From Erythrobacter sp. (GTDB taxonomy: Bacteria > Pseudomonadota > Alphaproteobacteria > Sphingomonadales > Sphingomonadaceae), in contig NZ_JAMWYX010000008.1 of NCBI RefSeq assembly GCF_024305245.1, forward strand, positions 107,233-171,232: DNA of 64,000 bases. Direction: 5' to 3'. Below the pieces are notes generated by a model. It saw nothing but the letters and a program-made list of their open reading frames with translations, did not search any database and was not told the DNA's origin. Shown here in pieces: positions 44,682 to 54,306 of this stretch (the first letter of the stretch is position 1; the number at the start of each line of letters is the position of its first letter). The translations under genes were made by a program, and so were the position numbers.

Positions 44682-45512
44682 ATGCCGGAACCTAGCCAAA
44701 TCGTTACCCGTTTCGCGCCGAGCCCCAACGGGCCGCTGCACCTCGGCCATGCGCTTTCGGCGATTATCGCGCATGATCTGGCCAAGGCTGGTGGCGGACG
44801 ATTTCTGCTGCGAATAGAGGATATTGACGGGCCGCGATCCCGCCCGGAACTGGCCGACGAGTTTCGCCGCGATCTGGCATGGCTGGGGTTGGAATGGGAC
44901 GAAGTGCCCGCGCAATCGACCCGGCTGGAAAGCTATGCGGCGGCGGCACAGGCGCTGAAGGCGCGCGGGCTGCTTTATCCCTGCACCTGCACCCGCAAGC
45001 AGATCGAGGCGGCGGGAGCCATCGCCGGTTCCGATGGGCTGATTTACCCCGGCACCTGCAAGCACACGCCGCCCGAATCGGCTCGCGGCGCTGCATGGCG
45101 GCTCGATGCGGCAGCGGCGCTGGCTGCGACAGGGGCGATCAACTGGAAGGATGCCCTGGCAGGCACCATTCCGGTCGACCTCACCCAACTTGGCGATGTT
45201 GTGCTGGTCAGGAAAGATCTGCCCGCCAGCTATCACCTCGCCGTCACGCTCGACGATGCAGCCGACCGGGTCACGCTGGTGACGCGCGGCGCCGATCTGT
45301 TTGCGGCCACTCACGTCCACCGCACCTTGCAGGCGCTGCTCGGGCTGCCGGTGCCGCGCTGGCATCACCATGCGCTGCTGACGGACGACACAGGGCAGAA
45401 ACTCGCCAAGCGGCGCGGTTCGCCTGCGCTGGCCGAACGGCGGCTGGCGGGCGAGGATGGCCGGATGCTTGCACAGCAAGTACGGTTGCAGCATTTGCGG
45501 CTTGGAACTTGA
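44682..45512 (+). CDS. gluQ: Glutamyl-Q tRNA(Asp) synthetase
   Basis: Attaches glutamate to the queuosine base of tRNA-Asp. The 276-residue protein is a truncated GluRS catalytic domain: FAPSPNGPLHLGHALS (HIGH), RIEDIDGPR, zinc residues in PCTCTRKQI and YPGTCKH, and KLAKRRGS (KMSKS-like). The anticodon-binding domain is absent, as expected. I prefer the ATG at 44682; in-frame GTG 44664 is possible. It is functionally linked to queC at 27.1 kb. Confidence 0.92.
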   Translation: MPEPSQIVTRFAPSPNGPLHLGHALSAIIAHDLAKAGGGRFLLRIEDIDGPRSRPELADEFRRDLAWLGLEWDEVPAQSTRLESYAAAAQALKARGLLYPCTCTRKQIEAAGAIAGSDGLIYPGTCKHTPPESARGAAWRLDAAAALAATGAINWKDALAGTIPVDLTQLGDVVLVRKDLPASYHLAVTLDDAADRVTLVTRGADLFAATHVHRTLQALLGLPVPRWHHHALLTDDTGQKLAKRRGSPALAERRLAGEDGRMLAQQVRLQHLRLGT

Positions 45513-45536
45513 GGCCGGACTGTCCATTTAAGAGCC

Positions 45537-45767
45537 ATGAACTATTTCCTCATCGCCGTTTTGCTCGTCCTGATGGGCCTTGTCGCGTTTTCGCTGATCA
45601 AGGGCATCGTGGCTTTTCTTAAAACCACCAAGATCGACCTCGAAACGGGCGAGAGCGAAACTGCCACCGATATGCAACTCGCCCAGAACAAGGCGATGTT
45701 CGCGCGGATCAAGTATCAGGCGCTGGCGATCGTGGTGGTGGCGATCATTCTCGCTGTCGCTCGCTGA
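45537..45767 (+). CDS. Twin-transmembrane HIG1-domain protein
   Basis: 76 residues: TM1 MNYFLIAVLLVLMGLVAFSL, a loop with KTTKIDLETGESETATDMQLAQNK split by charged residues, and TM2 ALAIVVVAIILAVA. HIG1 proteins act in respiratory complex assembly in mitochondria and alphaproteobacteria. It is 18 bases upstream of the cobalamin adenosyltransferase. Confidence 0.85.
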   Translation: MNYFLIAVLLVLMGLVAFSLIKGIVAFLKTTKIDLETGESETATDMQLAQNKAMFARIKYQALAIVVVAIILAVAR

Positions 45768-45785
45768 TCACAGGCGCCTGCCCTG

Positions 45786-46361
45786 ATGGTCAAGCTCAAC
45801 AAGATTTACACCCGCACCGGGGATGACGGGACGACCGGTCTGGTCGATGGCTCGCGCTGCCCGAAATTCTCTGCCCGTATCAGCGCGATGGGGCTGGTGG
45901 ACGAAGCGAACAGCGCGATCGGCCTTGCCATCTGTGCGATTGCCGACGCGGACCAGCGCGCGCTGCTGATCCGGGTTCAGAACGATATATTCGATTTGGG
46001 CGCCGATCTGGCGACTCCGGCGGAGAACGACGATTTCACCTCGTCCGAAATGGTGCTGCGGATCGTGCCCGCGCAGGCCGAATGGATCGAGGCGCAGATC
46101 GATGCGCTCAACGAACGGCTCGAACCGCTGACCAGTTTCGTGCTGCCCGGCGGCAGCGAAGCGGCGGCGCGTGTCCATGTCGCCCGCGCCACCACCCGCG
46201 CGGCCGAACGCGCGATGGTAACGCTGGCGGCAGAGACTCCGGTCAATCCCGCGGCGCTCGCCTATATCAACCGGCTGTCCGATCTGCTGTTCGTGCTCGC
46301 CCGCGTGGCGAATGCCGACGGGCGCGAGGATGTGAAGTGGGTTCCCGGCGCTAATCGCTAG
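45786..46361 (+). CDS. Cob(I)alamin adenosyltransferase, PduO type
   Basis: Makes adenosylcobalamin from cob(I)alamin and ATP. The 191-residue protein starts MVKLNKIYTRTGDDGTTGL with the ATP-binding motif and has RNDIFDLGADLATP-like and FVLPGGSEAAARVHVARATTR segments and a final DVKWVPG. Likely a partner of AdoCbl-dependent enzymes not in this window. Confidence 0.93.
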   Translation: MVKLNKIYTRTGDDGTTGLVDGSRCPKFSARISAMGLVDEANSAIGLAICAIADADQRALLIRVQNDIFDLGADLATPAENDDFTSSEMVLRIVPAQAEWIEAQIDALNERLEPLTSFVLPGGSEAAARVHVARATTRAAERAMVTLAAETPVNPAALAYINRLSDLLFVLARVANADGREDVKWVPGANR

Positions 46362-46420
46362 TCAGCGCTGATGATCCTCGCTAGGGCGGCGCCATTGCTG
46401 CACTTGCGAAGGGAATTGCC

Positions 46421-47290
46421 ATGCGCAACATCGCCGTCATCGGCGCCGGCCAGATGGGAACCGGCATTGCTCAGACTGTGGCCGCTCATGGTATGGCCGT
46501 CATGCTGTCGGACGTTGATCTGGCCCGCGCCGAAGCGGGCAAGGCCGCCATCGACAAGGCGCTAGTCAAGCTGATGGGTCGCGGCAAGATCGAGGCCGCC
46601 GACGCCGAGGCGCTGCTCGCCCGGATCACTCCCGTCGCCGATTACGCGCCTTTCGCCGAAGCCGACCTGATCATCGAAGCCGCCACCGAGCGCGAGGAAA
46701 TCAAGAACGCGATCTTCGAGAGCGCCGGAAAGGTGCTGAGCGCCAATGCGATCATGGCGTCGAACACCTCGTCGATACCGATCACCCGCATGGCCAATTT
46801 TTCGCCCGATCCTGCGCGTTTTATCGGGCTGCATTTCTTCAATCCGGTGCCTGTCATGGGCCTGATCGAAGTCATCCCCGGCCTCGCCACGGCGGAAGGC
46901 ACGACCGACCGCATCACCGCCTTCGCCCGCGGGCTGGGCAAGGAAGTGGTGCTGAGCCAGGACGAACCCGGCTTCGTCGTCAACCGCATCCTGCTGCCGA
47001 TGATCAACGAGGCGGTGTTCGTGCTCGGACAGGGCACGGCGGGGATCGAGGATATCGACAAGGGCTGCCGTCTGGGTCTCAACCACCCGATGGGGCCGCT
47101 GCAACTGGCGGATTTCGTCGGGCTCGACACCTGTCTCGACATCATCACCGTGCTGTACCGGACCACCCGCGACAGCAAGTACCGGCCTGCGCCGCTGCTG
47201 GTGAAATATGTCGAGGCCGGGTGGCTGGGGCGCAAGACCGGGCGCGGCTTTTATGATTACACCGGCGAGGCACCGGTTCCCACACGCTGA
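46421..47290 (+). CDS. hbd: 3-hydroxybutyryl-CoA dehydrogenase
   Basis: NAD(P)-dependent oxidation/reduction of 3-hydroxyacyl-CoA. The 289-residue protein has an N-terminal Rossmann motif (IAVIGAGQMGTGIAQ) and FIGLHFFNPVPVMGLIEVIPG with the catalytic His. The C-terminal dimerisation domain has NHPMGPLQLADFVGLD. It follows the adenosyltransferase by 59 bases. etfBA, often placed between these genes in other alphaproteobacteria, is absent here. Confidence 0.93.
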   Translation: MRNIAVIGAGQMGTGIAQTVAAHGMAVMLSDVDLARAEAGKAAIDKALVKLMGRGKIEAADAEALLARITPVADYAPFAEADLIIEAATEREEIKNAIFESAGKVLSANAIMASNTSSIPITRMANFSPDPARFIGLHFFNPVPVMGLIEVIPGLATAEGTTDRITAFARGLGKEVVLSQDEPGFVVNRILLPMINEAVFVLGQGTAGIEDIDKGCRLGLNHPMGPLQLADFVGLDTCLDIITVLYRTTRDSKYRPAPLLVKYVEAGWLGRKTGRGFYDYTGEAPVPTR

Positions 47291-47311
47291 CCGCCGAAAG
47301 CCGGGCCTTCG

Positions 47312-47737
47312 TCAGTCGGGTGCGCCCGCCCTGTCCGGTCGCGGAACGGGCACTCCGGGAAAATCGGGGGTCACAGGCCCGCCGACAGGTACAGGGGGTG
47401 CGGCATTGCGGCTCGTGGAGCGTGAGGGCCGGTTCGGACCGGATGGTGTTTCCGGCTCGTCCGGGATGACTTCCTCGGCGGAATAATCACCGAACACCGG
47501 CGCGGTCGTGCCGCCCCAGCCACTTGCAGGATCAAGCGGCTCGGCAATAACGCGGGGCTTCTCGGACACCGTTGGCGCCTGTTCGGGCGCCGTTTCGCGC
47601 TGCTTGGCGAAGCGATCGATCGTTGCGTCCAGCACCCCGTTGCCATCGCGCGGCCCGACCATCATCAAGGTGCTGATGATCGTCATTGCGGCGAAGACCA
47701 GCGCGGTCTTGCTGTTGGCGAGAGGACTCTTCGACAT
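47312..47737 (-). CDS. Hypothetical protein with one membrane anchor
   Basis: 141 residues. An N-terminal hydrophobic segment (TALVFAAMTIISTLMMVG) is followed by a long Pro-rich, probably disordered region. No domain is recognised. It is convergent with hbd. Confidence 0.6.
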   Translation of the reverse strand: MSKSPLANSKTALVFAAMTIISTLMMVGPRDGNGVLDATIDRFAKQRETAPEQAPTVSEKPRVIAEPLDPASGWGGTTAPVFGDYSAEEVIPDEPETPSGPNRPSRSTSRNAAPPVPVGGPVTPDFPGVPVPRPDRAGAPD

Positions 47738-47866
47738 GGGGGCAGGCTAGATCGGACAGGGTTAAGGTTCGGTGCACGCGGTTCGGCGCGTCAGGTGCCC
47801 GCGCCGCCGCTCGGCGTGCAACCTCGGCCACGTGTGGGGCGTTAGGTGGATGAAAGGAAATCGACC

Positions 47867-48253
47867 ATGACCCAACGTAACACACCATCACCGGACGGCG
47901 GGCGGCCCGCAGGCCTCGCGCCCGAAAACCACAATTCCGAACAGGATCAGCGCGGCCAGCAGGCGCAGGATGTCGCCGCCGATGCTCAGAACGGTGTCAA
48001 CGAACAGCCGGGCGGCACCGAAAGCCGCAAGCGTCCTTCGCCCGGCGTGGACAACGTCGCAGGCAGCGAAACCGATCTGGTCGAGGAAATGCGCCGGATG
48101 GAAGATACCGGCCGGATCGATAATTCGGCCTATGTCGGCGAACCCAATCACGACGACACGCCGGGCAAGTATGATCCGGGCAATGACGGCGATGATGACG
48201 TTGTCGTCGGCGGGAAGGACGGCACGCGCGAGAGCGGACGGCCTCGCCGATAG
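47867..48253 (+). CDS. Disordered Asp/Gly-rich small protein
   Basis: 128 residues, highly polar (GQQAQDVAADAQNGVNEQPGG; ending in DDDVVVGGKDGTRES). It is probably disordered and possibly a stress-related hydrophilic protein. The ATG at 47867 is preceded by AAAGGAA. No function is recognised. Confidence 0.65.
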   Translation: MTQRNTPSPDGGRPAGLAPENHNSEQDQRGQQAQDVAADAQNGVNEQPGGTESRKRPSPGVDNVAGSETDLVEEMRRMEDTGRIDNSAYVGEPNHDDTPGKYDPGNDGDDDVVVGGKDGTRESGRPRR

Positions 48254-48265
48254 AGCGGACGCGCC

Positions 48266-50929
48266 CTAGCGTACGGCGGGCAGGCCGCGCTTCCACTCAT
48301 ACAGCAGATCCAGCGCCTCGCGCGGGGTCAGCGCATCGAGATCGGCAGCGCGCAAAACCTCGGCCAATTGCTGTTCTGCCGATGCAGGCGCTGGTTCGGG
48401 GCGAAGCGCCGCAAACAGCGGCAGATCGCCCAGGCCAGCGGCAATCCCGCCGGTCGCCTCGCGGGTCGCCTCGAGCTTTTCGAGCACGGATTTGGCCCGC
48501 TCGACCACTGCGGCGGGCACCCCCGCGAGCCGCGCCACCGCCAGCCCGTAAGACCGGTCCGCCGGCCCTTCGGCCAATTCGTGCAGCAGCACCAGATCGC
48601 CCTGCCATTCGCGTGCGCGGACATGGTGAAGGCTCAGCGCCTCGCAGGTTTCCGCCAGCCGCGCGAGTTCATGATAATGGGTGGCGAACAGGCAGCGGCA
48701 CGCGATACGCGAATGCACAGCTTCGGCCACCGCCCAGGCCAGCGCTAGACCGTCATAGGTCGATGTGCCGCGCCCGACTTCGTCCAGAATAACGAAGCTG
48801 CGCTGCGTCGTCTGCGCGAGGATGGCGGCGGTCTCGACCATCTCGACCATGAAGGTAGAACGGCCGCGTGCCAGATTATCCGCCGCACCGACCCGGCTGA
48901 ACAATCTGTCGACCAGCCCGATCCGGGCCGATGTTGCCGGGACGAAGCATCCGGCCTGCGCCAGCAGCACGATCAGGGCGTTCTGCCGCAGGAAGGTCGA
49001 TTTGCCGCCCATGTTCGGCCCGCCAATCAGCCACAACCGGTTGGCAGTGCCGAGCGTGCAATCATTGGCGACGAACCGATCGCCCGCCTTGGCGAGCGCC
49101 GCTTCGACCACCGGATGCCGCCCGCCGGTGATGGCAAGCGCGGTGTCCTCGGCAATTTCCGGACGGCACCAGTCGCCTTCGCCTGCGCGTTCGGCAATGG
49201 CGGCAGCGACATCGATCCGGGCGAGCGCGGCGGCAGTCGCGGCGATGGCTTCCCGCGCCGCGACGACTTCGCCCACCAGCTCCTCGAAATGCGCTTCTTC
49301 CGCTGCCAGCGCGTGGCCGCCCGCCTCGGCGATGCGCCCGGCTTCCTCGTGCAGCTTGAGCGAATTGAACCGCACCGCGTCCTTCATCGTCTGGCGGTGG
49401 GTAAAGCTGCTGTCGGGTGCCATCAGCCGGTCGGCATGGCGCGCCGCGACCTCGATGAAATAGCCCAGCACGCCGTTGTGGCGGATTTTCAGCGTGGCGA
49501 TGCCGGTGTCCTCGCGATACCGCGCCTCCATTGCCGCAATCGCCCGGCGCGCATCGCCCGACGTGGCGCGCAATTCGTCCAGTCCGGCGTCGTACCCGTC
49601 GGCGATATAGCCTCCATTGCCGCGCTCGGTCGGGGGCGAGGGGACGAGTGCGCGGGAGAACAGATCGGTCAGCGCGCCGTGGCCGATGAGGCGGGTCAGC
49701 ACTTCGTCCAGCAGCGCAGGCTTGTCGGGCGCGCCGCTTAGCCAGTGATGCAACCGCATCGCTTCGGTGAGGCCATCGCGCAACTGCCCCAGATCGCGCG
49801 GGGAACCTCTGCCCGCCACCACCCGTCCGAGCGCACGGCCCAGATCGGGGATCGCGCGCAGGGCGTCGCGCAATTGCGCGCGCTCGATCGGACGGTCGCG
49901 CCAGAACTGCACCATCGCCAGCCGAGCCTCGATCGCCGCGCGGTCGAGCAGCGGTGCGGAAAGGTCTTCGGCCAGCAGTCGCGACCCCGCCCCGGTGATG
50001 CAGCGGTCGACCGCGCCAATCAGGCTGCCCGCGCGCGCGCCGGTGGTGGATTCGAGGATCTCGAGGCTGGCCCGCGTCGCCTCATCCATCGCCATTCCCG
50101 CCGCGCCCGCGCGCAGCACCGGCGGGAGCAACAGCGGCAGTTTGCCGCGCCCGGCATGGTCGAGATAGGCGATCAGGCCCGCTGCTGCCGCCAGCATCGC
50201 GCGGGTGAACTCCCCGAACGCGTCCAGCGTGGCGACACCATGAACCGCCTTCAGCCGCTCCGCCCCGGAATCGCTGGCGAATGTGCTGCGGGGGCGCAGG
50301 ATCGCCTCGTCCGTCGCGCCAAGGGCTTCGGTCTCCCAATCTTCAGGCACCACCACCTCGCTCGGCGTAATCCGGGCGAGTGCCGCGCCGAGCATTGCGG
50401 GCGCGCATTCCTCCAGCACCATCGCCCCGGTCGAAACGTCGCAGGCGGCGATCCCGATGGTGCCGCGCAGTTCCGCCAGCGCCACCAGCACATTGGCGCG
50501 GCGCGGGTTCAGCAGGGCTTCCTCTGTCAGAGTGCCCGCCGTCACCAGCCGCACGATCGCGCGGCCCACCAGCGCCTTTGACGAAGGCGTGCCTTCGCGC
50601 TTGGCCCGCGCCTTGGCTTCGTCGGGCGTTTCCACCTGCTCGGCAATCGCCACCCGGCAACCCGCCTTGATCAGCCGCGCCAGATAGCCTTCTGCCGAAT
50701 GCACCGGCACCCCGCACATCGGGATCGGCTGGCCATTATGCTCGCCCCGCGTGGTCAGGGCGATGTCGAGAATCTGGGCCGCTGCGCGCGCATCATCGAA
50801 GAACAATTCGAAGAAATCGCCCATCCGGTAGAACAGCAGCGCATCGCCCGCTTCTTCCCGCAAAGCGAGATACTGCGCCATCATCGGGGTGGGCTTCGAT
50901 GACGGTGGGGGATCGTGGAGGGCAGGCAT
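48266..50929 (-). CDS. mutS: DNA mismatch repair protein MutS
   Basis: Mismatch recognition ATPase. The 887-residue protein has the N-terminal mismatch-binding domain (YRMGDFFELFFDDA with the Phe wedge). The core/lever domains follow, then the Walker A GGPNMGGKSTFLRQNA, the ABC signature region, and DEVGRGTSTYDG (Walker B). The C-terminal tail contains the dimerisation segment. It stands alone, divergent from maeB. Confidence 0.96.
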   Translation of the reverse strand: MPALHDPPPSSKPTPMMAQYLALREEAGDALLFYRMGDFFELFFDDARAAAQILDIALTTRGEHNGQPIPMCGVPVHSAEGYLARLIKAGCRVAIAEQVETPDEAKARAKREGTPSSKALVGRAIVRLVTAGTLTEEALLNPRRANVLVALAELRGTIGIAACDVSTGAMVLEECAPAMLGAALARITPSEVVVPEDWETEALGATDEAILRPRSTFASDSGAERLKAVHGVATLDAFGEFTRAMLAAAAGLIAYLDHAGRGKLPLLLPPVLRAGAAGMAMDEATRASLEILESTTGARAGSLIGAVDRCITGAGSRLLAEDLSAPLLDRAAIEARLAMVQFWRDRPIERAQLRDALRAIPDLGRALGRVVAGRGSPRDLGQLRDGLTEAMRLHHWLSGAPDKPALLDEVLTRLIGHGALTDLFSRALVPSPPTERGNGGYIADGYDAGLDELRATSGDARRAIAAMEARYREDTGIATLKIRHNGVLGYFIEVAARHADRLMAPDSSFTHRQTMKDAVRFNSLKLHEEAGRIAEAGGHALAAEEAHFEELVGEVVAAREAIAATAAALARIDVAAAIAERAGEGDWCRPEIAEDTALAITGGRHPVVEAALAKAGDRFVANDCTLGTANRLWLIGGPNMGGKSTFLRQNALIVLLAQAGCFVPATSARIGLVDRLFSRVGAADNLARGRSTFMVEMVETAAILAQTTQRSFVILDEVGRGTSTYDGLALAWAVAEAVHSRIACRCLFATHYHELARLAETCEALSLHHVRAREWQGDLVLLHELAEGPADRSYGLAVARLAGVPAAVVERAKSVLEKLEATREATGGIAAGLGDLPLFAALRPEPAPASAEQQLAEVLRAADLDALTPREALDLLYEWKRGLPAVR

Positions 50930-51079
50930 TCTGCGGGACTAGCCACACACGCGCCGATTCGGAATGACTGCCCTTACGGCTTTCCCCCGATGCAGGCCAT
51001 TTGTGGCCTATCGCTGCGCTACCCGCGCCGCTAAGACCAGCCGCTCACAAGCGGATCAAGGCAAGAGGGACCGGGCAAC

Positions 51080-53353
51080 ATGGCCGATGAAAACGCCAAT
51101 CAGAACAAGGGCGGGTTCACCACTCGCGAGGCGCTGTTCTATCACGAGACGATCCGTCCCGGTAAGCTGGAGATCGTCGCCACCAAACCGATGACCTCGC
51201 AGCGCGACCTCAGCCTTGCCTATTCGCCCGGTGTGGCCGCGCCAGTGGAAGCGATCGCCGCCGATCCCGCACTCGCCGCGCGCTACACCGCCAAGGCGAA
51301 CCTTGTGGCGGTGATCAGCAACGGCACCGCGATCCTCGGGCTGGGCAATCTTGGCGCGCTGGCATCGAAGCCGGTGATGGAAGGCAAGGCGGTGCTGTTC
51401 AAACGCTTTGCCGACGTGGATTCGATCGACATCGAACTCGATACCGAAGACCCCGAAGCCTTCATCAACGCGGTCGCCCTGATGGAGCCGACGTTCGGCG
51501 GTATCAACCTTGAGGATATCAAGGCGCCCGAATGCTTCATCATCGAAGCCGCGCTGCGCGAACGCATGAAGATCCCAGTGATGCATGACGACCAGCACGG
51601 CACCGCGATCATCACCGCCGCCGGCCTGCTCAATGCCTGCCACATCACCGGGCGCGATTTCCGCGATGTGAAGGTGGTGGTCAACGGCGCAGGCGCGGCG
51701 GCGATTGCCTGCACCGCGCTGATCAAGGCGATGGGCGTGCCCCATGAAAACGTCATCATGTGCGACCGCTCCGGCCCGATCACGCCGGGTCGCGAAGGCG
51801 TCGACCAGTGGAAGAGCGCGCACGCTGTCGCGACAACCGCCACCAGCCTTGAAGAGGCGCTGGCGGGGGCGGACATCTTCCTCGGCCTGTCGGCGGCGGG
51901 CGCGCTGAAGCCCGAATGGGTGCGCAAGATGGCGGACAAGCCGATCATCTTTGCGATGGCCAACCCGGTGCCGGAAATTATGCCCGATGAAGCCAAGGCG
52001 GTGCGCCCCGATGCGATCATCGCCACCGGGCGCAGCGATTTCCCCAATCAGGTCAACAATGTGCTGGGCTTCCCCTTCATCTTCCGCGGTGCGCTGGATG
52101 TGCAGGCGACCACCATCAATGAAGAAATGAAGGTCGCAGCCGCCCAAGCCATCGCCGAACTCGCGCGGCAGCAGGTGCCGGAGGAAGTGGCGAGCGCCTA
52201 TGGCAAGAACCACAAGTTCGGCACCGATTACATCATCCCCGCGCCGTTCGACCCGCGCCTGATCGAGGTCGTATCCTCTGCCGTGGCCAAGGCGGCGATG
52301 GATTCGGGCGTGGCGCGCGCGCGGATCGAGGATTTCGAGGCGTATCGCATCCAGCTGCGCTCGCGCCTCAACCCCACCACTTCGGTGCTGTCGGGCGTCT
52401 ACGAAGTCGCCAAGGCCAATCCCAAGCGGATGGTGTTTGCCGAGGCGGAGGAGGAAGTGGTGCTGCGCGCCGCGATCCAGTTCCGCGATTTCGGCTACGG
52501 CACGCCAATTCTGGTAGGCCGCACCAAGGCGGTGCTCGACAAGCTGCACCAGCTTTCGGTGGCCGATCCGTCCAGTTTCGAGATCCAGAATTCAGCCGAT
52601 AGCGAGCATGTGCCCGCGATGGTCGACTTCCTCTACAAGCGCTTGCAACGGCGCGGCTTTACCGAGCGTGACGTGCGCCGCATGGTCAATCAGGAACGCA
52701 ATGTGTTCGCCGCGCTGCTGGTTGCGCTGGGGCATGGTGACGGGATCATCACCGGCATGACCCGCACCTTTGCCCAGACAGTGCGCGAAGTGAACCTGGT
52801 GCTGGAGCACAAGCAGGGCGCGCTGCCGTTCGGCATCCACATGATGATCGGCAAGAACCACACCACATTCCTTGCCGACACCACGATCAACGAACGCCCC
52901 AACGCATTGGAACTGGCCCATATCGCCAAGGAGACCGCTGCGGTCGCGCGCCGCATGGGGCATGAGCCGCGGGTCGCGTTTCTCAGCTATTCGACCTTCG
53001 GCAACCCCTCGGGCCAATGGCTCACCAGCATCCGCGAGGCGGTGGCGATCCTCGACCGGGAGGATCCCGGCTTCGAATACGAAGGCGAAATGGCCCCCGA
53101 TGCCGCGCTCAACCCCAAGGTGATGGCGCTGTATCCGTTCAGCCGCCTGTCGGGCCCTGCCAACGTGCTGGTCATGCCTGGCCTGCAATCGGCCAACCTG
53201 TCGGCCAAGCTACTGCGCGAGTTGGGCAGCAATGCCACCATCGGCCCGATGCTGATCGGCATGGAAAAGCCGGTGCAGATCGTGCCGATGACGGCGGCGG
53301 TGCCCGATGTGCTGACGCTCGCCGTGCTGGCGGGCGCAGGGGTGGTGGGCTGA
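51080..53353 (+). CDS. maeB: NADP-dependent malic enzyme, MaeB type
   Basis: Oxidative decarboxylation of malate to pyruvate with NADPH. The 757-residue protein has an N-terminal malic domain (SLAYSPGVAAPVEAI; MHDDQHGTAIITAAGLLNA with metal-binding Asp; NGAGAAAIACTALI NADP fold) up to about residue 425. The C-terminal phosphotransacetylase-like regulatory domain follows (about 430-757, MVFAEAEEEVVLRAA). The start ATG 51080 follows AGAGGGA. Confidence 0.95.
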   Translation: MADENANQNKGGFTTREALFYHETIRPGKLEIVATKPMTSQRDLSLAYSPGVAAPVEAIAADPALAARYTAKANLVAVISNGTAILGLGNLGALASKPVMEGKAVLFKRFADVDSIDIELDTEDPEAFINAVALMEPTFGGINLEDIKAPECFIIEAALRERMKIPVMHDDQHGTAIITAAGLLNACHITGRDFRDVKVVVNGAGAAAIACTALIKAMGVPHENVIMCDRSGPITPGREGVDQWKSAHAVATTATSLEEALAGADIFLGLSAAGALKPEWVRKMADKPIIFAMANPVPEIMPDEAKAVRPDAIIATGRSDFPNQVNNVLGFPFIFRGALDVQATTINEEMKVAAAQAIAELARQQVPEEVASAYGKNHKFGTDYIIPAPFDPRLIEVVSSAVAKAAMDSGVARARIEDFEAYRIQLRSRLNPTTSVLSGVYEVAKANPKRMVFAEAEEEVVLRAAIQFRDFGYGTPILVGRTKAVLDKLHQLSVADPSSFEIQNSADSEHVPAMVDFLYKRLQRRGFTERDVRRMVNQERNVFAALLVALGHGDGIITGMTRTFAQTVREVNLVLEHKQGALPFGIHMMIGKNHTTFLADTTINERPNALELAHIAKETAAVARRMGHEPRVAFLSYSTFGNPSGQWLTSIREAVAILDREDPGFEYEGEMAPDAALNPKVMALYPFSRLSGPANVLVMPGLQSANLSAKLLRELGSNATIGPMLIGMEKPVQIVPMTAAVPDVLTLAVLAGAGVVG

Positions 53354-53358
53354 GAACT

Positions 53359-53391
53359 CGAAGGGCCCGGCCAGCGCGGCCGAGCCCTTCG
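53359..53391. terminator. Bidirectional hairpin between maeB and DUF892
   Basis: CGAAGGGC (53359-53366) pairs with GCCCTTCG (53384-53391), with further CGGCC/GGCCG pairing inside. It lies between two convergent genes. The lack of a U-run makes the strength uncertain. Confidence 0.6.
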
Positions 53392-53398
53392 GCAATGA

Positions 53399-53899
53399 TC
53401 AGGCCTGCGCAGCGGCCCGGTTGACTTCACCCGAGGCGATCGAGGTCATGTGCTTGTCGCCGTCGCGCGTGTTGTCGAGACATTTGTCGAGCACCTTGGC
53501 ATCGTCCTTCAGCCCCAGCCGTTTGGCGAAAGCGGAGGCGGTGCCATAGCCCGAGATGCCGTAGTGGGTCATGCGCTGGTACTGTGCGATGATCGAGGCA
53601 TCGCGCACGTCCTCATCCGCAATGTCGGCCTCGATCCCGTGGGCGCGGGCTTCGGCCACAAGGCCTTCCATGCCCTTGCAATGTTCGCCGCGCGGGTCGG
53701 CATCGTGGTTCTGGATCAGACGCTTGATCTGGTCCATTCCTTCCTCGATCCCGTCGACACCTGCTTTTAACGCGCTTTTCAAGTCTTCGGAATGCGCTGC
53801 CTTGTGCAGCTCCTGCGTGACCTTGGCCGATTGGCGGTTGGCGCTGTAGATGTCCTGCAGCTGATCGATATACAGATCTTTGAGAGTGTTGATGGTCAT
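53399..53899 (-). CDS. DUF892 / YciF-like ferritin-fold protein
   Basis: The 166-residue helical protein starts MTINTLKDLYIDQLQDIY and has repeated E/H residues positioned as in ferritin-like four-helix bundles (EHCKGMEGLVAEA, IAQYQRMTHYGISGYGTA). The family is induced by stress in enterics. The ATG is at 53899, with GGGAG upstream. Confidence 0.88.
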   Translation of the reverse strand: MTINTLKDLYIDQLQDIYSANRQSAKVTQELHKAAHSEDLKSALKAGVDGIEEGMDQIKRLIQNHDADPRGEHCKGMEGLVAEARAHGIEADIADEDVRDASIIAQYQRMTHYGISGYGTASAFAKRLGLKDDAKVLDKCLDNTRDGDKHMTSIASGEVNRAAAQA

Positions 53900-54084
53900 G
53901 TCGGTCGTCTCCCTTGGTTGTCCGGTTGTCGCCCCCATGCCCCATCAGTGGCTCAGACAGGCAAATGTTCCGGCTTGCGGGCGATGCGATGGAGGGGATC
54001 GGACGAGGCGCGATCAAGCTGCGGCGGGATGCTGTTGGAGACACATGAGACACTGTCCAGAGCAGGAAAACGGAGGCCTTTTCG

Positions 54085-54169
54085 AGCGCCCCTCCGGGCG
54101 CTTATCCTCGGCGCGTTTCGATCCCTGCGGTATCGAGCGCCTGCGGGCGGGCGGTTGGCCTTGCGGCCC
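54085..54169. repeat. Two-hairpin intergenic repeat, copy 2
   Basis: AGCGCCC-CTCC-GGGCGCT (54085-54102), then TCCTCGGCGCGTTTCG, then CTGCGGGCGGGCGGTTGGCC-TTGCGGCCC (54141-54169). It has the same layout as 18730-18817: the CTCC loop and linker are kept while the stem-1 bases differ. Confidence 0.7.
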
Positions 54170-54306
54170 TTCGGGACCGTAATCTGTTTGCAGGCTGCGT
54201 GTCGCAATCCGTGCGGATCGAGCGGCGGGACGGAGTGGCAATGCGACATGATGATGGGCTAGCCTGGCGAGACGGCTGTAGGAAAGCGGAACGGAAGGCG
54301 GCGCGA

